Position numbers and translations under genes: made by a program. From positions 1 to 9,690 of the forward strand of contig DMKW01000218.1 in the NCBI GenBank assembly GCA_003454135.1: DNA of 9,690 nt. Direction: 5' to 3'. Origin of the DNA: Microbacteriaceae bacterium (GTDB taxonomy: Bacteria; Actinomycetota; Actinomycetes; Actinomycetales; Microbacteriaceae). Shown here piece after piece: positions 1 through 5,591 of this stretch. The notes below the pieces were generated by a model. That model was not told where the DNA came from. It searched no databases and saw nothing but the letters and a program-made list of their open reading frames with translations. How positions within the stretch are numbered: position 1 is the first letter of the stretch; each line of letters starts with the position of its first letter.

Positions 1-1233
1 CTAGTTAGTCGCTCGATGCCCGGCTTCCGCAACAGTCACGAGGCTTCCTGTCGCGACCACACTCACAACCCCGACGTTATTGGTCTCTTCACTCACCGAA
101 AACGCGGCCGCCTGAGGGATTCGGAAAAGTTCGCCGTCGGTGAGCGTGCCGTATGAGGCGTGAACAAAATACTGGCCTGACCCGAGTGGCAGCTTGTCCA
201 ACTCGAAGCGGAATACCGTCTCCCCGCCGATCCGCGACGTAACCGTACCGAGCAGTTTCGTGTTCGTGCCGAAGATCACTTGCCCGCCCGACGACTCGAT
301 GCCCATCCCAATGATCCACTCGTCCGTTGTCGAAGGCAATGCGAGAGAAATCTCCACGACAAGACCGTCGCCCGATTGAAGAACGTCGAGTGCTGAGCCG
401 TCCGCGAGCGCCTTGAGTTGCACCCCGGTGATTTCGGGAGTTCTCGCTGGTTCATCGGACTCGGCCCCGATCTCGGCAGTGTGACGGCGCCTGATCGTCT
501 CGAAATCTTTGCGAAGGGCCTGGATCGCAAGTCCGGGCTCGCCGTCGAAGGCGATCTTGCCCGACTCAAGAACGATCGCTCGATCACAAAATTCGGCAAC
601 CTGGTCCAGCGAATGCGTAACCAACACGATCGTCTTGCCCTGGCGCTGCAGATCGCGAATTCGATCCATGCACTTGCGCTGGAACGGCTCGTCGCCCACC
701 GCGAGCACCTCGTCAACGATGAGAATGTCTGGGTCGACATGCACGGCAACCGCAAAGGCAAGCCGTACGTACATGCCGGACGAGTAGAATTTCACCTGGG
801 TGTCGATGAACTGGCCGATTCCCGAGAACTCGAGAATCTCGGCAAAGTTGGAATCGGTCTCCGCCACAGAGATTCCAAGGATGGACGCGTTGAGATAGAC
901 GTTTTCGCGCCCCGTGAGGTCGGGATGGAACCCGGCGCCCAACTCGAGCAGGGCCGCAACACGGCCTCGATGCTGCACGAGTCCTGCCGTTGGCTGGATG
1001 ATCCCGCCGATCATTTTGAGCAGGGTGCTCTTTCCGGACCCATTCGGTCCGATGAGACCAACGGTGGCACCGGCTTGAATGTCCAGAGTCACGTGACTCA
1101 GCGCGTAGAAGTCTTCCTTGTGAATGTTCGAACGACCGAAGTTGACAAGTCTTTCCTTGAGGGATTTTTCCTTGCGGATGACGAATCGCTTCGACACGTC
1201 GGCCACGCGGATTGCGATGCCAGAATCATTCAA
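1..1233 (-). CDS. wzt: Polysaccharide ABC exporter ATP-binding subunit with C-terminal substrate-recognition domain (Wzt-like)
   Basis: This 410-residue protein is the cytoplasmic ATPase that would power export of a lipid-linked surface polysaccharide through its Wzm-type partner. Seen in the sequence: Walker A GPNGSGKST at residues 62-70, an ELGAGF stretch near 97-102 typical of the Wzt/TagH branch, ABC signature SSGM at 151-154, Walker B LIVDE at 171-175, and the H-loop histidine at 207 in VLVTHS. Residues after about 250 form an extra beta-rich domain ending at residue 410, as in Wzt proteins whose C-terminal domain binds the glycan. ATPases of this branch without that domain are much shorter. 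The start is TTG (1231-1233), chosen because GGAG lies 10 bases upstream and no better in-frame start exists; the stop TAG is at 1-3, exactly at the window edge. The permease gene is its immediate neighbour but is divergent, which is unusual. Export of polysaccharide is well supported by family; which polymer is unknown. Confidence 0.95.
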   Translation of the reverse strand: MNDSGIAIRVADVSKRFVIRKEKSLKERLVNFGRSNIHKEDFYALSHVTLDIQAGATVGLIGPNGSGKSTLLKMIGGIIQPTAGLVQHRGRVAALLELGAGFHPDLTGRENVYLNASILGISVAETDSNFAEILEFSGIGQFIDTQVKFYSSGMYVRLAFAVAVHVDPDILIVDEVLAVGDEPFQRKCMDRIRDLQRQGKTIVLVTHSLDQVAEFCDRAIVLESGKIAFDGEPGLAIQALRKDFETIRRRHTAEIGAESDEPARTPEITGVQLKALADGSALDVLQSGDGLVVEISLALPSTTDEWIIGMGIESSGGQVIFGTNTKLLGTVTSRIGGETVFRFELDKLPLGSGQYFVHASYGTLTDGELFRIPQAAAFSVSEETNNVGVVSVVATGSLVTVAEAGHRATN

Positions 1234-1376
1234 CGCGATGTATCTCCGGACTCTTCAAGTGAACGCCTCCAAATAGACTTTGGCGCCTCATCTAGATTAG
1301 TGTGCAACGGTATGCCGTCTGGCACGTTCCGCTCATGGGCGGACGCCTGGCACCATCCGAAGGGTCTCGACCGCTC
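1234..1376. promoter_or_regulatory. Divergent intergenic region between wzt and wzm, presumed to hold both promoters
   Basis: These 143 bases separate the TTG start of the ATPase gene from the preferred ATG start of the permease gene, so both must be transcribed from here or from upstream readthrough. The middle part (about 1271-1300) is more AT-rich than its surroundings and includes TAGATT at 1293-1298, which resembles a plus-strand -10 box, but I find no convincing -35 at the right distance on either strand. A small palindrome ATCTAGAT lies at about 1290-1297. I claim only that a divergent promoter region is required by gene order; no specific promoter or operator is shown. Confidence 0.4.
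1244..1247 (-). promoter_or_regulatory. Ribosome binding site of the Wzt-like gene
   Basis: The minus strand reads GGAG here, ten bases before the TTG at 1231-1233. It is the main support for accepting a TTG start for the exporter ATPase, because no ATG or GTG in the same frame lies nearby. Confidence 0.55.
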
Positions 1377-2267
1377 ATGAGTTCGTCCGTCTCAACAGAG
1401 ACTCCGCCACTGGTTACGGCCGGTCCACCCAAGGGCTGGATCGCGGGAGCCAAGTACTCGGTTCACGCCCTGTGGGGTAGTCGAGAACTTCTCAATCTGC
1501 TGGTTCGTCGCGAAATTAAGTCGCGTTACAAGGACAGTTCGCTTGGACTCGTCTGGAGCCTGCTGCGGCCCCTCACCCAACTGCTCATCTACTACGTGGC
1601 GATCGGCAAGTTTCTCAATGCTGAGCGCTCGGTGCCGGACTTCGCCATCTTCGTCTTCACCGGGCTCACGGTTTGGGGCCTGTTCTCCGAGGTTCTCTCC
1701 GGATCGACCACCTCGATCGTCGCCAACTCCGGGCTGATAAAGAAGGTCTACCTGCCTCGCGAGATCTTCCCACTCGCGAGCGTGGGCTCCGCGCTCTTCA
1801 ACTTCGTGGTGCAGTTCGGAATCCTGCTCGTTGCCACGATCGCTCTCGGCCGAGCGCCTGTTCACTTGGAGATCCTCTATCTTCCGGTCGCCCTCGTGGT
1901 CGTGCTCCTCTTCAGCTTCTCGCTCGGCCTGCTGCTGTCGGCTGTCAACGTGTATCTTCGTGACTTCCAGCACTTGGTCGAGGTTCTGCTGCTCGTATTA
2001 TTCTGGGCGTCCCCCATCGTCTACTCCTACACGCTTGTACACAGGGTGTTGAACGGCAACTGGCTCGAGCAGGTCTATCTGGCCAATCCGGTGACACTCG
2101 TTGTGATGGGATTCCAGAAGGCGATGTGGATCTCGGGAGCGGGCGAGACCTGGCCGACGGATCTGCCGCTGCGACTCGCCCTCGTGGGCCTCGCCAGCAT
2201 CGCGCTCCTATGGATAGCCCAGAGGGTCTTCGCACGGCTCGAGGGCAACTTCGCCCAGGAGCTGTAA
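1377..2267 (+). CDS. wzm: Polysaccharide ABC exporter permease, ABC-2 type (Wzm/TagG-like)
   Basis: This 296-residue integral membrane protein is the channel subunit of a Wzm/Wzt-type exporter. Seen: a cytoplasmic amphipathic N-terminal segment with REIKSRYKDSSLGLVW at 45-60, the hallmark of ABC-2 polysaccharide permeases, followed by about six membrane segments near 64-82, 88-108, 135-157, 167-190, 196-216 and 266-284. Other family features are IKKVYLPREIFPLA at 121-134 and YLRDFQHL before the fifth helix. I chose ATG 1377 over an in-frame GTG at 1302 because GAAGGG lies at 1359-1364 (12 bases upstream, rather long), the resulting length fits the family, and the extra 25 residues from the GTG look non-conserved. 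It is the only plus-strand gene here, divergent from its ATPase partner and convergent with a glycosyltransferase. The stop TAA is at 2265-2267. Function is sure at family level; the exported polymer is not known. Confidence 0.93.
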   Translation: MSSSVSTETPPLVTAGPPKGWIAGAKYSVHALWGSRELLNLLVRREIKSRYKDSSLGLVWSLLRPLTQLLIYYVAIGKFLNAERSVPDFAIFVFTGLTVWGLFSEVLSGSTTSIVANSGLIKKVYLPREIFPLASVGSALFNFVVQFGILLVATIALGRAPVHLEILYLPVALVVVLLFSFSLGLLLSAVNVYLRDFQHLVEVLLLVLFWASPIVYSYTLVHRVLNGNWLEQVYLANPVTLVVMGFQKAMWISGAGETWPTDLPLRLALVGLASIALLWIAQRVFARLEGNFAQEL

Positions 2268-2282
2268 CCACACGCCAACTCT

Positions 2283-2307
2283 CTACTTCGCGTCTCCGAC
2301 GAAGTAG
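2283..2307. terminator. Inverted repeat at the convergent gene junction, possible bidirectional terminator
   Basis: CTACTTCG (2283-2290) and CGAAGTAG (2300-2307) are perfect 8-bp inverted copies around a 9-base loop. An alternative fold gives 7 bp, a 2-base bulge and 3 more pairs around a 3-base loop. The element begins 16 bases after the permease stop and includes the last codons and the TAG stop of the convergent glycosyltransferase gene. No clear T-tract follows on either strand, so intrinsic termination is uncertain; terminators lacking T-runs are often proposed in high-GC actinobacteria. Confidence 0.45.
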
Positions 2308-3734
2308 TTCCACAATTCGCTGGCATAGGCGTCCCATGGGCGAACCTTGTAGGCGGCCGCCTCCGCGCGAAGCCTCGCATACAGGTCGTGGTCGATGAGC
2401 AGACTACGGATGCCCCTGAGAATGTCGTCGTCGTTTCGCGGGTCGACGACCACGGCCCCTCCTGACGCAGCGATCTGCTTCATGCTCCCGTGGTCTGACG
2501 TGAGCACCGGGGTTCCGGAGGCTAGCGATTCGGCTACAGGCAGGCCGAACCCCTCATTAATCGAGGTGAAGATCGTGAACCGCGAGAGGCGGTAGGCTGC
2601 CCAAAGTAAGCGGTCAGGCAGAGCCGAGACGGCCTCGACCGGTCGGCCGCTGTCCTTCAGGGAGTCCAGCATGTCGGAGAAGTCGAGGCTGTTCCACGAA
2701 TTTCCTCCGATGAACACCAGCTGGAATTGCAGGCCGGAATGCCATGCCAGTTCGGCCGCTTGCAGAACGGCAAGATGGTTCTTGCGCGGCTCGTGGCTGC
2801 CTACCACCAAAACAAGCGGTTCGCCGCCCAGGGAAATCAGCTCTGAGAACTCGCGTTCGTCTTCGGCGGTGCACGCGCCAGGCTCAGCCGCGAGCAGAAT
2901 GCTCTCAACCTCGGGCCCGCTGACTCCCGAAGACGACAGCATTCGTCGCCATCCCTTGTATTCGACGCCGGCGGCATCGGAAATCGCTCCGACCTTGTTC
3001 ATCTTCGACACGGCAACCAGATTTCGCGCGAACGCGCCCGGCATCCCGTCGCCGACGGTTTCCGCAGTGGTAAGAGGCACGCAGTCAAAGCCGATTACGC
3101 CCGTCCGGAGGCCGCCGAACTCCGCCATGGCGGCAAGACGCTCCGTGCGCCACGATTCAGCCGCGAGCTCGGGAAGCAGGTAGGAGCCGCCCACGGGGAT
3201 CACGATGTGCTTGTCGATTGATCGGGTCGTTCCATTCACCGGCGGCACTCCCTGGAGCGCCGTCGCGCGTTCGGAGGGCAGCAGCCGCCGCATGGCGCGG
3301 CCATCGCCGGTCCAGGTGACGAGGGTGATGTCGTGGGACGTGTCCCACCGTTTGACCGTCTCTCTCGCCACTCGCTGAATTCCCGTGGCGAGGTCGGTCT
3401 CGGCGGTGTGGCGCACATCGACGATTACCGGCGAATGCAAGAGCTCGACCTGCCGGTGAGCTCTATCGGTTGAGGACAGCTTTATCAGCTTGGCAACCAG
3501 CACCACCGCGCCCTCGCTGGAGAGCAGGCGATGCGCAGACCTGACTTCAGGCTCAGTGGGAAGTCCGCGGCCGAGCACGGAAAGGGCAAGCCACACGTGT
3601 TGGAGGGTTCCCTCCAGCTCGAGGGCCGCCGCCAACCGGTCAGTGGCTTGTCGCAATTCCGACCCGGCGAGCCGCGCCGTTCCGCTCCACGAATCGAGCG
3701 CAGCAACAAATTCCGGGTTCTCCACGACGTTCAC
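2283..3734 (-). CDS. Family 4 glycosyltransferase, TGIQRV subtype (second of a tandem pair)
   Basis: A 483-residue retaining glycosyltransferase of the GT-B fold, expected to transfer a sugar from a nucleotide-sugar onto a growing lipid-linked glycan at the cytoplasmic face. Seen: a helical N-terminal region (about 1-95) with WLALSVLGRGLPT near 48-60; a beta strand plus TGIQRVARE at about 117-125, typical of a GT4 subgroup from surface-polysaccharide clusters; the C-terminal domain entry GSHEPRKN at 312-319; and the E-x7-E motif in NEGFGLPVAES (E394, E402), which contacts the donor. The start is GTG 3732-3734, not the GTG at 3765-3767, because it gives a 4-base GTGA overlap with the upstream gene and has GGAGAGG just before it. 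It is translationally coupled to its paralogue upstream. Sugar and linkage cannot be deduced. It converges on the exporter permease gene with only 15 bases between the stops. Confidence 0.9.
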   Translation of the reverse strand: MNVVENPEFVAALDSWSGTARLAGSELRQATDRLAAALELEGTLQHVWLALSVLGRGLPTEPEVRSAHRLLSSEGAVVLVAKLIKLSSTDRAHRQVELLHSPVIVDVRHTAETDLATGIQRVARETVKRWDTSHDITLVTWTGDGRAMRRLLPSERATALQGVPPVNGTTRSIDKHIVIPVGGSYLLPELAAESWRTERLAAMAEFGGLRTGVIGFDCVPLTTAETVGDGMPGAFARNLVAVSKMNKVGAISDAAGVEYKGWRRMLSSSGVSGPEVESILLAAEPGACTAEDEREFSELISLGGEPLVLVVGSHEPRKNHLAVLQAAELAWHSGLQFQLVFIGGNSWNSLDFSDMLDSLKDSGRPVEAVSALPDRLLWAAYRLSRFTIFTSINEGFGLPVAESLASGTPVLTSDHGSMKQIAASGGAVVVDPRNDDDILRGIRSLLIDHDLYARLRAEAAAYKVRPWDAYASELWNYFVGDAK

Positions 3735-3745
3735 AGAGCCTCTCC
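3731..3745 (-). promoter_or_regulatory. Ribosome binding site and stop/start overlap coupling the two glycosyltransferases
   Basis: On the minus strand GGAGAGG (3739-3745) is followed four bases later by GTGA (3731-3734), where GTG starts the downstream glycosyltransferase and TGA ends the upstream one. This decides the start of the downstream gene and points to coupled translation of the pair. Confidence 0.7.
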
Positions 3746-5248
3746 GGCGGTGGCGACGGCATCCCACAGTTCGGCAGAGTAGTCATCCCAGGTCCGCGAC
3801 GGGCGCGCCTTGGCCTCGACCTCGAGGCGACGAAGCTCCGTGTCATCGGTGAGCAGCACGAGCATCGCTTCGGCAATCTGTTCGTCACTTCGCGGGTCGA
3901 CCATCAGGCACCCTCCGCCGCTCGCGATTTCGGCCATGCTGCCGTAGTTGGTGGCGATTACGGGTGTGCCAGCCGCGAGAGATTCGCCGATCGGCAGGCC
4001 GAAGCCCTCGTGGAGCGACACGAACATCGAAAACCGTGCGTCACGATACGCGCGCTCCAAGGCGGAGTCGCTGCTGTTGCGCTTGACCGTGACTGCCCGA
4101 CCCAACCTGCGCAATCGGTCCACTTCGATGTCGAACGGAACGGATAGCGGCATTGCGGCCCCACCGATGAAGAGCAGCTCGAAACTGACGCCCCGCTTCC
4201 ACAACAACTCCGACGCGGCGAGCACAGCGAGCTGGTTCTTGCGCGGTTCCTGCGTGCCAACACAGAGAACAAGGGGCACATCGTGCACGCGGGCGACATG
4301 ACCGCTCGCGTCGAGATCCTCACGTGCGAGCGCGACAGGGAGACTTACTGTCGTGACGCGGGGGCCGCGAAGGCCCTGGGCGCGCAGCGCATCAGCGAAA
4401 CCCGCGAATTCCTCCGCGGATGACCCGCTGATGCCGATCACCAGATCCGCGTGCTTGACCACGGAGAGGTAGCGAATGAATCGATCGGATTCCGACGGAA
4501 TCACGTATTCCGCGCTCGTCACGGGAATCGCGTCATAGCCGACCATGGCGACGACGTTGGAGGAGAACTCCGCGAGACAGGCGAGCCTCTCCCACACCCG
4601 GTGCTGCGCGACCTCCGGCAGAATCACCGTGCAGTTCCATGGGACGATCAGGTCTGCATCGTCGTCGACCGTTGCATGTGAGGACTCCGCTCGGCGGCTG
4701 CTCACCCAGTCGAGCACTCGCGCTTCCTCATCTGGCACGAGTGACCGCGTGATGTGCCCGTCTTCCGTCCACGCGACGAGAATCAGCTCGTGCACCTGCT
4801 TCCACCGCATCACCGTTTCGCGCACTACCCGCTGCACACCCGTGTTGTGTCCATGTCGCGCGCAGAAGTCGACATCGATCATGGCGACGTCATCCACAAT
4901 CGAAATTGAGCGCGCGAAATTCTCATTGACGCTGGCAGCCCCGGCGCACGCCCGAAGCACCTCAAGGTGTTCCGACCCGTTTCGAGACAATTCCAGCAGC
5001 CGATAGCCTCGAACAGCTTCTTCCCGCGTAGGCATGGCGCCCGCGACGCAGGTCAAGAGCAGCCAGAACTTCGATCTGCTCTCGGCGCGTCGCACCGTCA
5101 CCGACAGGGCAGCGAGCAACTCCATGGTCGACATGCCGGTCGCATCAACGGAGCCGATAATGTGCGGCGCCGCCTGATCGAGTCTCTGCCTCAGCGCGGC
5201 CTTGGCGATCTCGATCGAGTCTTGGTCAACAGGATTGAGGTCAGCCAC
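3731..5248 (-). CDS. Family 4 glycosyltransferase, TGVQRV subtype (first of a tandem pair)
   Basis: A 505-residue GT-B-fold glycosyltransferase and clear paralogue of the gene that follows it. Seen: a helical N-terminal region (about 10-115) with FWLLLTCVAGAMPT at 61-74; IDVDF followed by TGVQRVVRET at 136-145; GTQEPRKN at 331-338 opening the donor-binding domain; the E-x7-E motif in HEGFGLPIGES (E414, E422); and a C-terminal TWDDYSAELW stretch near 486-495 matched by PWDAYASELW in the paralogue. No membrane segments or signal peptide are seen, so it is likely a cytoplasmic or peripheral enzyme building the exported glycan. The start is GTG 5246-5248, inside the end of the preceding gene (8-base overlap); the Shine-Dalgarno is weak (AGG some 11 bases upstream), fitting translational coupling. 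Donor sugar and acceptor are unknown. The two paralogues probably make successive linkages, which is inference. Confidence 0.9.
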   Translation of the reverse strand: MADLNPVDQDSIEIAKAALRQRLDQAAPHIIGSVDATGMSTMELLAALSVTVRRAESRSKFWLLLTCVAGAMPTREEAVRGYRLLELSRNGSEHLEVLRACAGAASVNENFARSISIVDDVAMIDVDFCARHGHNTGVQRVVRETVMRWKQVHELILVAWTEDGHITRSLVPDEEARVLDWVSSRRAESSHATVDDDADLIVPWNCTVILPEVAQHRVWERLACLAEFSSNVVAMVGYDAIPVTSAEYVIPSESDRFIRYLSVVKHADLVIGISGSSAEEFAGFADALRAQGLRGPRVTTVSLPVALAREDLDASGHVARVHDVPLVLCVGTQEPRKNQLAVLAASELLWKRGVSFELLFIGGAAMPLSVPFDIEVDRLRRLGRAVTVKRNSSDSALERAYRDARFSMFVSLHEGFGLPIGESLAAGTPVIATNYGSMAEIASGGGCLMVDPRSDEQIAEAMLVLLTDDTELRRLEVEAKARPSRTWDDYSAELWDAVATAGEAL

Positions 5249-5555
5249 GCTTGCGCGCCTGGCGGATCTGGGCGAGACGTTCGGTGACCATCCTGAGCGT
5301 GCGCCGAACCCCGGCCTCGCGGACCTTCAATTGCACGATCTTGACCGCTCGCAGGGGGCGAGTTACGCGCCACGAGACCGAGTTCTGTAGCTTCTTGACG
5401 GTCATGGAGCCCGCCGCACTGGCGAGAACGGCCTCAATCCAGTATTCGAGAGTGCGTTCTTGCGCCTCGCGGAGCTGGCGAACCAGATCATCAGTGTCGG
5501 TGGGAACCCGGCTGAGGTCGGCCCCAGAGTGAGGTTCTGGTTCGGTCTTCGGCAT
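5241..5555 (-). CDS. Small protein with a stand-alone SWRVTRPLR motif
   Basis: A 104-residue protein with an acidic, proline-containing N-terminus, a charged helix at about 21-45 (DDLVRQLREAQERTLEYWIE), then NSVSWRVTRPLR at 58-69 and a strongly basic helical tail ending in RKRG. No signal peptide or membrane span is seen. The (S/N)xSWRxTxPLR motif is known to me as a short linker-like element in multidomain glycosyltransferases and methyltransferases of polysaccharide clusters, usually after a coiled coil; here it stands alone. The ATG at 5553-5555 lacks a clear Shine-Dalgarno, but the reading frame ends in an 8-base overlap with the following GT4 gene, supporting a real coupled gene. A role as a scaffold or membrane-surface adaptor for the neighbouring glycosyltransferases is inference. 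An alternative is the remnant of a larger enzyme that lost its catalytic domain. Confidence 0.75.
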   Translation of the reverse strand: MPKTEPEPHSGADLSRVPTDTDDLVRQLREAQERTLEYWIEAVLASAAGSMTVKKLQNSVSWRVTRPLRAVKIVQLKVREAGVRRTLRMVTERLAQIRQARKRG

Positions 5556-5591
5556 TAGTTCATCGTACCGGAAGCCGCTGGGCGGCCAGCA

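Noticed and set aside
1302..1376. 25-codon N-terminal extension of the permease from GTG 1302 (or ATG 1335)
   Set aside because: There is no Shine-Dalgarno before either codon, the residues do not look like the family's N-terminus, and the extension would use up most of the divergent promoter region.
418..1380. 320-codon open frame on the plus strand opposite the exporter ATPase gene
   Set aside because: It is antisense to a gene with all ABC motifs intact. The translation is low in hydrophobic clusters and shows no recognisable motif. Long antisense frames are expected in GC-rich coding DNA.
1392..1973. 193-codon open frame on the minus strand opposite the permease gene
   Set aside because: The translation is an extremely charged E/D/R-rich sequence, the usual shadow of a hydrophobic membrane protein on the other strand. 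The permease is clearly the real gene.
3735..3767. 11-codon extension of the second GT4 from GTG 3765-3767
   Set aside because: The extension reads GCRRHRRRGS, a shadow of the upstream gene's end. The GTG at 3732-3734 has a strong ribosome binding site and a GTGA overlap.
2283..5248. The two GT4 genes as one gene split by a frameshift
   Set aside because: Each has its own complete N-terminal region, both catalytic halves and the E-x7-E motif, and the junction is a normal GTGA overlap. They are full-length paralogues.
5574..5586. 5-bp hairpin (GCCGC / GCGGC) in the gap between the membrane protein and the small protein
   Set aside because: The stem is short and no T-tract follows in the direction of transcription, so it is more likely chance in GC-rich DNA than a terminator.
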